Shown here: piece by piece, positions 48,671 to 61,001 of the stretch
How positions within the stretch are numbered: the stretch's first letter is position 1
Layout: the number at the start of each line of letters is the position of its first letter
Source of the DNA: Monosporascus cannonballus
Lineage: Eukaryota > Ascomycota > Sordariomycetes > Xylariales
Length of the DNA: 64,000 bases
Direction of reading: 5' to 3'
Assembly (NCBI GenBank): GCA_004154925.1
Contig: QJNS01000037.1
Location: 124,001-188,000, forward strand
The notes under the pieces: model-generated
Database searches by the model: none
Told to the model about the DNA's origin: nothing
The model's input: only the letters and a program-made list of their open reading frames with translations
Made by a program: the position numbers and the translations under genes

Positions 48671-49480
48671 TTAATCAGCCCATCCCTGCAGACGCTGGGC
48701 GACGTCACTGACATAGCTGGGAGTAGCACCCCTTCCGTCGCTGAGGTCGTTGGGGTTAACGTTTCCAGAGTTGTACTCTCGCATGGCCGGGTAGACGCAA
48801 CTCTCAGTCATTGCGTCACCCCAGTTTCGAAGATTGCCCTTGTAGTGTTCGACTCCGCCGCGAACCATGTTATCAATTTCTTGCTATAATCGTGGTTTTG
48901 TTAGCTATTGCTCGAGCTTTTGATGCAGAGATGGACATAGACCGAGCTGCTGTCCAGGAAAGGGTAATATCTTCACTGCCATGCGCGTACCTGGCTCAAG
49001 TTCACTCGTCCGGGATATCCCTGGCAGCCCCAGCACTGCATCAGTCCCGCAGTAGGGATGCCTTCCCAGCTGTAGGTGGTGCGGACTCCAACGTTACCGT
49101 GACTCTCCTGCATGATCATGGCCAGAATAATACGGGGATCAACACCGTACTGCGCGCCGATGTTCAGGCATGACGCCCTGATCTTCTCGATATCGCCCCA
49201 GGTGCTGCCCGTCATCGCCATGTAGGGAGAGTGGATGTTATACTTTTTCAAGGGTCAGTAGGTACGATTCCTGCTAAGGTATACGGGGAAAGCGAACCAG
49301 TTGGTCGAAGCTTCTCCAAGTGCCCATGCTGGGGAAGTTATACCAGGGGCCAGAGTACCACTGAGGGGCTGCGTCGACAATAGAGGTTGAGTTCGCGCCA
49401 GGAACCGGCGACGCAAAGGCCCCAGGGGCCACGGCAGCAATAGCCAGAAGGAAGGACTTGAGGGAAGGCATGGTGGACAT
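48671..49480 (-). CDS. Secreted lysozyme-like (SLT/GH23-like) protein, 3 exons
   Basis: Model: complement(join(48671..48883, 48991..49242, 49298..49480)), 215 aa. Exon 1 encodes a signal peptide (MPSLKSFLLAIAAVAPGAFA, cleavage likely after ASA-like AFA-SP) and GPWYNFPSMGTWRSFDQL. Exon 2 has the lysozyme-fold core: YGVDPRIILAMIMQESHGNVG with the presumed catalytic Glu in QESHG, then GLMQCWGCQGYPG. Exon 3 has VEHYKGNLRNWGD, YPAMREYNSGNV and TPSYVSDVAQRLQGW. Intron 1 (49243-49297, 55 nt, GTTCGC...AAAAAG, branch-like CTGAC) and intron 2 (48884-48990, 107 nt, GTACGC...TATAG, branch-like GCTAAC) are both phase 0. Exon lengths are 61, 84 and 70 codons plus stop. Reaction (cleavage of peptidoglycan or another glycan) is inferred from the fold. 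No RIP damage. A candidate secreted effector or antibacterial enzyme next to transposons. Confidence 0.88.
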
Positions 49481-50097
49481 TCGAGGTAGCCCCGGTATGG
49501 GGTTAGGAAAACGGGCTTGGAGGGATGACTAGATTGGATTGCTGGAGGCGCCTGAGATGCGGATTCGGGGGGGCGGACATCATGGGTCTCTTCCCCTCTT
49601 TATACTTTGATGTCGTCGAAGAGGCTTTGAGACGCTTCGAAAGGTCGGGCTTAGATCAGGAGAGTACGCACAAGCGCTTTTGTCCGCCAAGTTCTAGATG
49701 CTTACGCGGACTAGGGCCCAGGGAAGTCAGATTGCCTATTTTGTCTGCCTTGAGTGGCCGAACTGATGAGACCTTCCAAATCCAGAAGGTGACCTGACAA
49801 TCCTTATCCCTACACAGCATACCACCCCAAAAGATCAGATTGGCATCGTGGGACTTCCCCCCGAAGAAGTCGAGCCTCAAATGCCGCTCTTCCTCATTTC
49901 CGCTAATTGATCGACGTGACCCAGCCGCTATGGGAGATCGCGGTCAGGCTTATAAAGACTCATGGTAGAAATACTAACTGGAGACTACCGATAGCACGCA
50001 GTTTTCGAAATGAAGACCAAAAGATATAAATCTCTTGTACTTAACGGTCGTGTCCATGTGAAGTCGCCACGTATGGTGGAGATTCATCTGGTCAGGT
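49481..50097. other. Upstream region of the lysozyme-like gene
   Basis: Probable promoter for the minus-strand gene. The frames at 49525-49797 (+) and 49656-49880 (-) overlap each other, have no recognisable domain, and are treated as chance. Confidence 0.5.
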
Positions 50098-50466
50098 TTG
50101 TCCTACAGAGGAATCAACCCAGATGGAACATGCAACCTTACCCCAGGAGACATCGGCCTTCTGACAACTAGGCCTACCAATTCAAAGCAGGTCACCTATG
50201 GCTTCAAACTCCATTATGGCTCCAAGAAGTGCACAGTGCTCATGGTGTTGCCCACGCGATACTACCTAAGGCTGGGTGAAATAGGAGACTTGCTCATCTC
50301 CCCAGACGTAACGGCACGTCTGCTTTTGATTAGCCCGTATTCCGGCATTCGACGGCCATTATCTTGGCGGCACGACAGGCACCACCGCGGATTTCTCGGT
50401 AGTATACACAGACCGCAGTTTCCAGCATTCGGACGGATTACCGAGCTAGGGCAATGGAAGTTATAA
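50098..50466 (+). CDS. Hypothetical frame, doubtful
   Basis: Open for 122 codons from a TTG with no ATG nearby. Begins SYRGINPDGTCNLTPGDIGL and contains GFKLHYGSKKCTVLMVLPTRYY. If real it is probably an internal exon or fragment: the preceding bases (gtttgtcctacag) would serve as a 3' splice site, but no upstream exon was found. Not recognised. Confidence 0.25.
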   Translation: MSYRGINPDGTCNLTPGDIGLLTTRPTNSKQVTYGFKLHYGSKKCTVLMVLPTRYYLRLGEIGDLLISPDVTARLLLISPYSGIRRPLSWRHDRHHRGFLGSIHRPQFPAFGRITELGQWKL

Positions 50467-50651
50467 TGGTCGATAAGATGCTGGCTGCATGGAGCGCCTG
50501 CGCCGAACTAGTAAGACGTCGAAGCGCCAAGCCCCAGAGATCAGCTATTTTGGTAGCCGCCGCGTCTTTTGCCTACCTTTTAAAGACTTTAAGTGCTTAT
50601 ATTGCTAGCTCACAAGGATATTCAGTCCAGTCAAAAACAGTTCTCATGTAG
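50454..50651 (+). CDS. Hypothetical short frame with a hydrophobic segment, doubtful
   Basis: 65 codons from ATG, with a basic stretch (LVRRRSAKPQRS) followed by a hydrophobic segment (AILVAAASFAYLLKTL) that could be one membrane helix. It overlaps the preceding frame by a few bases. Could be the first exon of a gene disrupted by element J, which starts 230 bp downstream, or chance. Not recognised. Confidence 0.25.
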   Translation: MEVIMVDKMLAAWSACAELVRRRSAKPQRSAILVAAASFAYLLKTLSAYIASSQGYSVQSKTVLM

Positions 50652-50895
50652 ATGCAACCCATAACACCATCTGATGTAAGATAGCCTCGCGACTGTTTCC
50701 GTTACCAATGATGAAAAGGAATGGGGAAGTCGCCTCATAGAATGATACGCTAACATGGAAATCAATAATCAGTTGATGTCACACTTACTAAGGAGCAGAT
50801 ACACAGCTCTTGAGGGTATATTGACTTGTAGGAAGCTAGGAAGCGGTGATCCCACTTGGTATGGGTGATCCACTGATATATTGTCAGCCAGCCAG

Positions 50896-50913
50896 GGTGT
50901 GCTATAGCACACC
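50896..50913. repeat. Perfect 18-bp palindrome in J LTR
   Basis: Half-site GGTGTGCTA mirrored. Also intact in the right LTR at 62962-62979. Confidence 0.9.
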
Positions 50914-50936
50914 AAATACGGAAAGGTCACCTTCTG

Positions 50937-50958
50937 AACGGAGTATATATACTCCGTT
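50937..50958. repeat. Perfect 22-bp palindrome with TATA core in J LTR
   Basis: Half-site AACGGAGTATA mirrored, so its centre is TATATATA. Intact at 63003-63024 in the other LTR. May contain the element's TATA box. Confidence 0.9.
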
Positions 50959-51199
50959 CCTAAGCTACACTAAAGCTGTACGCGTTGGGAAAGCGCACGC
51001 AATTAGCTGAATATAACAACAACTGATATCCCCTATATCTGATAATTAAAAGTCTTATTTTCGTTTAATTCATATATATATTTATTAATTAGTTATTGCT
51101 AAGAGGATATAGGCTATATATTAATAACAATTATTAATATATTGCAATATTAATAATGGCGATCGTACCGTTAACGTCCTTAGTTATCTAAGGGACCTA

Positions 51200-52760
51200 A
51201 GAACTGGGATTGTTTTAAGGGCGAATTCCAGTTTAGAGCGTATGCGTCTGATATTTGGGACTTTATCGACCCTGATTAATTATTTCTGTAACTTGTTAAA
51301 TTAATAAAACCCGATATAACTTTGTATCCCAAAAGACGAATTCGCTATACGACGTAATTTAATACCTTATTATCGTTTTAATTGTCCAGAGGAATTACAG
51401 AAAAGATTAATCTTATGGAATACCTAATAAATACCTTTGAGATAACGACCGAAAGTAAACAAGCTTATAATTAGGATTTTGCGGCATATATTTTTAAAAA
51501 TCGAAAATACGATACCTTCCGTAAAAACGTCAATAACGTCACGAAATGGGTTTTGGAATTAATATTTCCAGTAATTAGGGAGACGAATTTTCTCCTTAGA
51601 AAAAACGTACGGAAATAATACGCGAAATTGGCCGAATTAAATAAGGTATACGATAATAGGCTCCTGATTAATATTTAACGAAAATATCGCGAAACGTTGA
51701 AGCAAATATCGAAATTTGGCAAGAAATTAAAAGAATAAATCGTAAAATAGCAAAAGATTATGGTCCTGGGATAATAATATAGTATTCCAAAAACGAAAAG
51801 GACGATTATATAGGTTAATAATTTCTGCATAATATTAACCCCTATAATTAAGATATAAACTATTACCTTTTAGAGAATAAAAAAGGCCGAGATTAATAAC
51901 GGTATAATTAATTTCCAAAAAATGGCAGCTAGTTTTTTGGATTATTATGTTATAACTTATTCCCTATTAATATCGCGAAATATTAAAATAGCATTTTTAA
52001 CTTTTTATAAGGTTTTGGCAAACCTATTTATTTAAGATAATTTTGATCAGGATAAAACTAAGCCTATTAATTTTTAACCGCGAAAAAGAATTCCGGTACG
52101 AAAATAAAAACGAAATAATCGTAGAAATTTTTATTCGGACCGAAACGTTAGCAAAAAAAACGTAACGAATTAAATATTTACGGTATTTGTTATAAGGTTT
52201 ATTTAAATCCTTATTATATTTTATTTTAATATTTTTATGCATTTTTAATAAGGTTTTAATATATTTCCGTTTTAATAACGAAATAAGAAAGCAAATTTAT
52301 TAATGATTTATTTTTAATTAATTCTTAAAAGAAAAAAATAGAACGGTTATCGAAAAACATAAAGAAATTCACTGCTTAAAAAACGGAATAGTTTTTTTTA
52401 AAAAATACAATAAGTATTAACGTCCTTTTGAATTAATTATACGTACGCCATAATAAATATTTCGTTTTACCTTTTAAAGAATTTTTCTATCCTAGACTTA
52501 AAATCGTCGATACATAGTTTTAACGTAATTAATAAATTCCTTAATTCTAAACTTACTGTACAAAATAACGGAATATACGTAAATAATAATTTTATTCCGA
52601 TTAATAATTATAAAAAAGTAAATATATTATTGTACAACTTTAACGATATAAAGGCGTTACGTTAATATAATATAATTTACTATAAGGATTTTATATATAA
52701 TTTAGTATTATTTTGATAATTCTAGAAAAAAAGATATTAATAAAATAATAAAAGAATTAA
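51200..52760 (+). pseudogene. Element J gag and pre-integrase region
   Basis: Degraded + strand frames. Segments: EYLINTFEITTESKQAYN, then FAAYIFKNRKYDTFRKN and VTKWVLELIFPVIRE (Copia gag-like), and near 52600-52740 ALRQYNIYYKDFIYNLVLF, in the position of the pre-integrase motif (LRNVLYVP..NL.S). The minus frame at 52024-52242 is chance. No CCHC knuckle was identified. Confidence 0.5.
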
Positions 52761-52999
52761 TAATTATATTCGAAATAAATATAATTAAATTATTATTACG
52801 TTAAAAAATAGATTTTATTAATTTATTTTCGAAAATACCGACGTAATAATTTTAATATGATATTTACAGCTTATAAACGAAACGTTAATTTAAGGATTAC
52901 AAAATTATTACGTACCAGCGATAAGACAATATAGTATTTATGCCTAGGTTATCTAGGTCCTAAAGTAATCGCTTAACTTCCGCCCTATATAAAAAAGGT

Positions 53000-54257
53000 A
53001 CGATTAAAAGGTTTTATAACGGTCGAATACTAAATTTCCGGCAACGCAAAGGTTAAAAAGTAAATACGTTGTATACTAAAGGAGGAAACTTTCCGATTAG
53101 GCCAAAAAATAGTTATTAATTTTACGGATCACAAGGAAAACCCGAAAGGATATAAATACGTAATATTCGTTATCGACATGTACTTAAGTTATATTTGGGA
53201 TATTTATTTTAAAAACCGAAAATAAAATATCTTAATTAATATGTTCCGATATTTTTGAAGCGTTTTTAAAAAGTAGATCAAAATTCTTTTATAAATAATT
53301 CAATATAATAACGAAATTTTGAAAAGTTATTTATTTCGAAATATATTATAATTGCGTTTTTTAATATCAAATTAAAATTTTTAATACTTTATAATTAAAT
53401 TTTAGAACAGAAATATAAAACGGTTAAAGTGTATAATTAAAAAAAAGCGACCGTAATGCAAAATAACATTAAATTACCTTAATTTCTAATCGGATATATT
53501 TTTAAAACGGTAATATACTTATATAACTGTATCTTTAAATGCGGATTCTTTTCGCAAAACCTATATAAAATTTAATATATTTATTTAGTATACAAAAATG
53601 GTATTACGCTGCTTTAATTGTAAATCTTAATAAGCTCATTTACGAATTTACGGTTATATGGCCTATGTTATAACGGAAACCGTTATAAAAAAATGAAGGT
53701 TTTAAAGATTAAATTTAAAAGCTTAGATTAGCTATTTCGTTAGTTACCGATTAACGAATATTTACGAAATTTGGAACTCTTTAATAAATAAAGTTATTAT
53801 TATTTAAAACGTATAATTTAACGAAAAAATTTTTTAAGGATATTAAGGACCTTAAAAATAATCTTTTCCATATTAACGAAAACGAATTATAACGTATTTT
53901 TCGATAAGTATTTATATTTGATTAAGTTATACGTTATTTAAATATCTATATATAAAAAGAAAATAAAGATTTGAGCAAAATAATTTAATTACTAGTTAAA
54001 CCGAAAGTTTTAAAACAAAGTAATAATAACGCAAAAAACGTATAAAATAAGTAAAAACAAATTTATTCGCAAAATATTAATTGCCTTTATATAATTATTA
54101 TATTTAAGTTATTCTTATTTTTTAAATTATTTTTTCACGTTTACTTTAATAATTATTACGATTATTATGCCGACAAAAAAAATAACCTTAAGTTCTTATT
54201 ATATTATTTAACTTAAAATAACAGTAAAAAACGTAAATACCTTACGGGTTGCAAACG
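53000..54257 (+). pseudogene. Element J integrase
   Basis: Copia integrase core near 53140-53220 reads KGYKYVIFVIDMYLSYIWDIYF, matching the Copia consensus G.KY.L.FVDD.SRY.W.YFL. Further on, about 53640-53700, FTNLRLYGLCYNGNRYKK fits the post-catalytic block (LRV.GC.AYV). Interrupted at 54257 by K. Stops present. Confidence 0.7.
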
Positions 54258-54639
54258 TGTTACGACCCAACCCAAGATCGGCCGCGAAAACGGTCGGACC
54301 CACAAAAAAAAGTTACGTAATTTGGATCTTTTTTTGGCATCAAGATCTAAATAAATTAATACAAAACCAACCGAATCCAATGGCATTGGATTTTTGATAA
54401 TGTTAAAATTTAATAAAGATCTAATTAACGTATAGAGATATATACGCTTATTACTTCCATAGTTTAGATAACTTCAGCTTACAATATTTATTAATACTAA
54501 TCGTTTGTAATAAGGCATTTCCGGTATTACGAAACGTAATACGTTACTATATTTATTGCTTAGATTTCCACGATACTTCTGTCAATATAAACCCGTCGAC
54601 TTAAGGTTTAATAATTGGTTAAACTGTTTAGCCGTTATA
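54258..54639 (+). repeat. Element K 5' LTR
   Basis: TGTTACGACCCAACCCAAG start, preserved; inner end RIP-mutated (GTTTAGCCGTTATA). Next to it cgttacaaac is the RIP form of the putative self-priming site. Confidence 0.94.
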
Positions 54640-54649
54640 CGTTACAAAC

Positions 54650-55760
54650 TTTTATTTAATAGTTTCGTTAAATTTTAAATAATACTGAATATTGTTAAGA
54701 TATTAACTAGCACTTAGGAAACCCTTATTTAGCAACTTTAGGCTCGAATTCGGGAGCTAAAAAAAGAAGTTCGACAGTTTAAAGCTACGTTACTTACTTA
54801 ATCCTTTTTCGCTTGCATAAAGCCAAAAAAACCAGAACCTTATGATAAAAAAGGTAACCCTTAAACCTTTTTAACTTAGACGCGAATTTATTTTCATTTT
54901 TTAAATCTTAATAACCTAACGGATATGGTCTTAATAATAAAAATATGCCTAATAAAAATGACGGCTAATTAATTTGAATGTATTATAAGACACTTTTTAA
55001 AAATAAAAAAAAATAAATAAAAAAGATTTTATTAACGAAATATTTTTAATTTATACTAATTTCGAAAACAAAATACGTAATAATTTCGACAATCCGGATA
55101 AAAAACGATTTACGGCTTAATAATTTTTATAATTCCGACAAAAATGATTTATATTTAAGTATGCCGTAACTTTTAAAAGTTTTACGGCTAAAGCCGGATA
55201 AGGAAATAATAAAGTCGATATTTTTATTAACATGTTTTATAAAAATTTAAAAGATAATATAAAAAATAAGATTATTTAAATTAAATAACCGGTTACCCTG
55301 GACCGGTATATCGCAAAAGTAATTAAAATTAATAACCGATAATTTAAAAAACGATAAAAGAAAAAAGGATAATATGTTTTCCGTTCGAGATATAACAAGT
55401 TTAATTAAGGAAAAAAACGAAACATACCCTTTATTTTTTATAGAACGGCGCCAGGACTTATAAAACTTGGCGTTACCTATAGATATAATTAAAGCCAAAT
55501 TAAATGCTTTAATTACGGCAAAATAGGACATAAAGCTTATAAATACAAAAAACCTAAAAAGTTACGATAAAACAACTGGACCCTTATACCGGAAAAATAA
55601 TCCAGGAATAATTAAAGAAATAATAATAAAATTATTAACATAATTTAAACCAAATACATATTAGGTTGACGACATAAGGTCCAACCGAGACCATTACGAT
55701 AAAAGATTTGACGAAAAATATAAAAAGCCAAAAAGCTAATTCGATAAACATTACAAATAT
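54650..55760 (+). pseudogene. Element K gag
   Basis: CCHC knuckle near 55500-55550 reads KCFNYGKIGHKAYKYKKP: first Cys kept, the other two changed to Tyr. Collinear with H gag. The minus frame at 55247-55531 is a shadow. Confidence 0.72.
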
Positions 55761-56449
55761 AACAAAAGGCGTTATAAGAATAACTATACGAATACCGGGA
55801 TTAAACAAAATAACTTTATCCCGGAATACCTGATCGATACGGTAAAATATACGCTATATATTGTCGACGACGAAAATATCCCTATTTCGAAAAATGGAAA
55901 TAATATATTTACGTACGAATTATCCGAATGTATTATAAGATATTTAATTCTTTAAACCGTACCGGGTATAACAAAAATAATAAATAATGGTATCGACAGT
56001 TTCGAACCATAACCCCTAAAAATATTTAATAATTAGCCGAAATAAAAAATTAGCTTAAAAAAATAATACCCGCCAAGAATTTTTTTTGTTATTATGGATA
56101 ATATAATTACCAAACGGAAAAGGAATTAATACAGCATACGGTAAACAAACACTATTAAAAATTATTACGGACTTTTATTTTCAATTAATATTTATTACAA
56201 ATTTCCACAAAAAAAAAGTTATTAAGGAAAAAATACGTTAGTTTATAGGGAATCTTTAGAACGACAGCCAAAACGACGTATAATGGGATATAGTTACAAA
56301 TATAAGAAAATAATTTATTTAATACGGAAAAAAACTGCAAAAAACCAGGAATAATTAATACGGCTTAAAGGAATAATATGCCAATAGTAATAACAAATAT
56401 AACAGCTTAACGCGTTAAACGGAAAAATATAAATAAAGTTTAACAGATT

Positions 56450-59400
56450 CCAATAAAAATTAAAAAAAAAGGTTACCTATAAAAAAGCCGCAAAATAACG
56501 AAACTTAAAGAAATTAAAGGGAATTTCCAAAAACAATTTTAAATACGACAATAAAAAATATTAATAACCTTATTACTTTGGATATACGAATTAGAACATA
56601 CTGGTATACCGTAATAGTAAATTACGGAACTTTGGGCGGAAATTATATTATACTAAATATGGTTAATAAGTTCAAATTATTATAAAAATACAAATTAAAA
56701 CCTTATACAACAACAAATGCCGAAAGTTAGGAATTTGTTTACGATAATAGAAAAATTATACGCAATATTAATTATTTCGAGATTTTTATTAAAGGACGAT
56801 ATTAAACGGTTAATTTCGATATCGTTCCATTCGGGAATTACGATATAATTTTAGGATTACCATAAATACGTTAATACGGAATTTTAATTAATAGCGGGAT
56901 TGGCCAGGTAAAATTCTTTTTATATCTTATTAACAGATAGAAAAAATATTAAAATTTTAATATTTAATCGATAATAACGACAAATGCAAATATAAAGATA
57001 CGACAAATACCTTATTATCTAAAGGAACAAAATATTAAAAAACATAAATATTAAAAAAATATAACGTATTATTATTATTATTAAAGCGAAATTAAAATAA
57101 TTAAATAAAAATCTAAAATAATAAAAATAATAGACTTAAAAATTAGAAAATTTGATTAATATGTTACCATAATACTACAAATACAAATAGCTTTTTAAAA
57201 AGGAGTTCGATACGAAATTATTACAATATAACAAATAAGATTACGAAATAATCCTTAAAAAAGGAATTTTGACAAAGTTTTATTTTATTTATAACTTTAA
57301 CGGAAATAAGTTACGTATTTTTAAAAGATATTTGGAAAATCGGTTATAAAAAGGATAAATTTAACTTTTAAAGTTATTAACGGGATATCCGATATTTTTC
57401 TTACTTAAAAAGAACGGAAAATTACGATTTATAATTAATTATTAATAATTAAACGATATTATTATTAAAAATTAAATATTATTACCCTTAATTACGGAAA
57501 TAAAAAACCGACTTTATAAAGCCAAATAATTTATAATATTCAATTTCAAAAATAAATATAACCTTATTAAAATTAAGAAAAAATACGAATGAAAAATAAC
57601 CTTTAAGACGAAATACGAATTATTTAAAGATTTGATTACATTAATAGAATTTACGAACGTATGAGTAAGTTTTTCACGAATAATTAATTATATATTACGA
57701 AAATACCTCGATATTTTTATTATTTGCTATTTTAACGATATTTTTATTCTCTTAAAAATAAAAAATATATACGTAAAATATATTTATAAGGTTTTTTAAA
57801 TTTTATGAAACATAAGGTTATTTATTAATACGGAAAACAATTAATTCCATTTATAGGAAATGAAATATTTAGGACATATTATTATCTTGAGATATATTAA
57901 GATAAACCTTAAAAAAATCGCTGTAGTTATAAAATAACAGATAGTATGATAATTAAAGAGGTATAGGTATTTTTTAAATTTTTTAATTATTACAAAAAAT
58001 TTATTCGAAATTTTAATAAAATAATTATACCCTTAATAAATTTTATAAAGAGAAAAAAGAACTTAAATAGACGTTAAATACGGAAAAAGCATTTTAAGAT
58101 ATTAAGGATACGATTATTAACAAATTAACATTAATTATGTACAATTTAAACCGTTCCGTTAAATTAAAAACCGATATTTGGAATTACGCGTTAAACGTAA
58201 TAATTAGATAACGAAATAATTAAGGCAAATTATACCTTATTATATTTTTTTCGTACAAATTAAAACGAACTAAATTTAATTACGGTATTCCAAATATGGA
58301 ATTTATAGCTATTATTATGGTATTTCGGAAATTTAAATACTTTTTAAAAAAAACTTATACCAGATTAAGATTTATACGGATTATTAAAATCTTAGCCGAT
58401 TTATCACGACCAAAAAGCTTATAAAATAATAATTAAAATATGCGGAAAAATTGGCGAATTTCGACTTCGTTATTATTTATAAAAAAGAATCAAAGAACGG
58501 CAAAGTAAATACTTTAAGCAAATAACCAGATTTCGAAAAAGAATTGGTCAAAATTAGCCATTTAATTTTTAATATTATTATAAAAGGATATTTACGTTTA
58601 CGACAAATTGTAATAATTCGGGCAATACCTTATAATATATATTAGAAAATTTAATAATATAACGACGGTTTTCAAGAAAATTAAAAAAATAAATAAAATG
58701 CAAATTTTAAAGGAATATCAAAAAGATTTAATACGAGAAATATACGAATATTAGTTATTCGGATATCCAAGGATCCATAAAACCCCAAAAAAACTTTAAC
58801 GTACATATTTTTTTCTTAGAATAAAATTAACAGTATAAAAAGTTATACGGTAATACGATATTTACGCCAAAGCAAAAACTCGACGACATAAGCTATACGG
58901 AAAACTATAGCCATTACTAATTACGGAACGATTATGGTATTTAATTACATTTAATTTTATTATTAAATTTCCTATATTAAAAAATCCAATTACGAGAATA
59001 TATTATAATAATATTTTCGTAATTGTCGATCGATTTACGGAATCTTTTCATTTTTTACCCTATTACGAAAATATAAACGTTAAATAATGAATATATATTT
59101 TCTTTAAATATATTTTTAATATATACGAATTATTAATAAAAATTATATTAAATAAAATATTAATATTTATATTAAAATTTTAACAAGGCCTTATAGTATA
59201 AATCGGCCTAAATTACAAATTATCCAGCGTATTTAAACTATAAACGGCTAAATAAACGGCATAAATAAATTAAATTTTGGAAATTTATTTACGATATTAT
59301 ATTAATTACGAATAAAATAATTAGGTTAAAAAGTTATTTATTACTTAATTAACTTATAATACTAATTATTACGAAAGTGTTAAGATAATACTTACGAATA

Positions 59401-59990
59401 TAAATTTTGCTTTTATTTTAAAAATTTATAAAAAAGTACGTAATTATAGTCCAATTAATATTAAAATAATCCTTATGTTAGAATAATTATAATAATTATA
59501 TTAAAATATAAAAATAGAATGAAAATTTGTACGAAATTAAATAAGTAAATATGATAACCAGAAAAGGTTAAAAAAATTAATTTTCGAAAAGGAAATATGG
59601 TTTTTTTCGTTATAAAAAATATTTAAATAAAATAATTTAACAAAAATTTGATTTTAAGTATATCGGTCCATATAAAATCGCCAAAAAGATTTCAGAAAAT
59701 AATTACCAATTAGAACTTTTATTAAAAGTTAAATTCCATTTAATTTTTTATATTTCCTTATTCGAGTTAATAATAAATATAATTAAGGTGTATACGGCAT
59801 AAAACGATATGGAAATAAAAGACAAATAGGCATATAAAGTAAAAGAAATATTCGACATACGAAAATAAAACGGACTTACCTAGTACCTAATTAAGTGGAA
59901 AAAATATCCAGATTCCGAGAATACCTAAGAACCCGCTAAAAATCTTATTGGCGCCCAGCGCCTATTAAAGAACTTTTACCAGCGACGACG
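56450..59990 (+). pseudogene. Element K pol
   Basis: Protease end near 56800-56900 (NYDIILGLP-like). RT box at 57728-57739 reads YFND, first Asp lost. Integrase near 59005-59075 reads NIFVIVDRFTESFHFLPYYENINVK. The rest of the core continues to about 59500, and the C-terminal part reads DFKYIGPYKIAKKI near 59650. The end of pol (59870-59990) matches H: TYLVPN, then the segment complementary to the antisense ORF terminus. No intact frame. Confidence 0.78.
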
Positions 59991-60447
59991 GAATTACTAA
60001 GAAAAGCTCCCTAATTAAGGTCTTTAAGAATAGACCAGTTAAGGGAAGTAAGGAATGGCATTAAAAATGGAGTTTTGGTTTCCGTACGTTCCTATTTATC
60101 CAACTTATTTATTAACTGAAAACCGTAACTAATAATTTTGATTTCTTTAGCATAAAGAAATTTTTTTGACAACAAAAACGAAAAAGGCGATTAATGGTCT
60201 TGTCGATATTACGTTATTTACGTATCAAAACCTTTTTTAATTTTTGTTAAAAACGTAAAAGCGTTTTTTTAGTAATAATTTCTTTACGATTTAAACAATC
60301 CTTTTCCTCCTTAATACGACGTAAGAAATCGATTAAAACGCCAGAACTATCGTAACGACGACGGTTTTTTATATATTCGTTATAACGACAAATTTCTCTA
60401 ATTATTTGATATTTCGTACCATTTTCGAAATAAGGCGTATACGGCAT
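59945..60447 (-). pseudogene. Antisense Zn2Cys6-like ORF of element K
   Basis: Opens at 60447 with MPYTPYFENG and continues to the shared terminus at 59945. Reading every array Tyr as a RIP-altered Cys gives C-x2-C-x6-C-x8-C-x2-C-x6-C, identical to the spacing in H although the residues between differ (FENGTK against FIRQLN; IKNRRR against VRQGCS). Then a charged coiled coil (FLRRIKEEKDCLNRKEIITKK). The frame is open to 60247; the following part to 59945 is broken. The C-terminal GAGRQ-type end is complementary to ttattggcgcccagcgcc at 59945-59962. Opposite to gag-pol, between pol and the polypurine tract. Confidence 0.6.
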
Positions 60448-60616
60448 AATTTCAAAACTAAATTTGATAATATAAGCAATTAGGGAATTTAAGCTTTTTT
60501 TTGATTAGGACAACTGCAAAACTTGCGGTTAGCAATATAACCTGCCATGGTAAAGGAAAATAACTTATCAGGAAAGAAAATCTTTAAAGGCAAAGATCCT
60601 AGGAAAGGGGAGATCG

Positions 60617-60996
60617 TATTACGACCCAACCTAAGATCGGCCGCAAAAACGGTCGGACCCACAAAAAAGAGTTACGTAATTTGGATCTTTTTTGGCATTA
60701 AGATCTAAATAAATCCATATAAAACCAACCGAATCCAATAGTATTAAATCTTTGATAACGTCAAAATCCAATGAAAATCTAATTAACGTATAAAGATATA
60801 TACGTTCATTATTTCCATAATTTAAATAACTTTAGTTTGCAATATTTATCAATATTAATCGTTTATAATAAGGCATTTCCGGTATTACGAGACGTAATAC
60901 GTTACTGTATCCATTATTCAGATTTCCACGATATTCCTGCCAACATAAACCCGTCGACTTAAGGTTTAATAGTTGGTTAAACCGCCTAGCCGTTAC
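60617..60996 (+). repeat. Element K 3' LTR
   Basis: Preceded by gaaaggggagatcg. Outer end preserved (CCGCCTAGCCGTTACA). Confidence 0.94.
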
Positions 60997-61001
60997 AAAA
61001 C

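Larger units (their letters stand above)
50882..51044 (+). repeat. Element J 5' LTR
   Basis: 163 bp, little RIP. Contains two perfect palindromes and ends ATATCTGATA (right LTR: ATATCTGACA). Confidence 0.93.
54258..60996 (+). mobile_element. Gypsy element K, inserted in J
   Basis: LTRs 54258-54639 (382 bp) and 60617-60996 (380 bp). Perfect duplications aaacg at 54253-54257 and 60997-61001. Same family as A-E and H. Full-length internal region including the part deleted in H. Confidence 0.95.

Noticed and set aside
48551..49173. Plus-strand frames 48551-48889 and 48811-49173 as genes
   Set aside because: They lie opposite the spliced lysozyme-like gene and show no domain; the minus-strand model explains the region fully.
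49255..49440. 61-codon minus frame beside exon 1 of the lysozyme-like gene
   Set aside because: Different frame of the same exon; lacks the signal peptide and continuity with exons 2 and 3.
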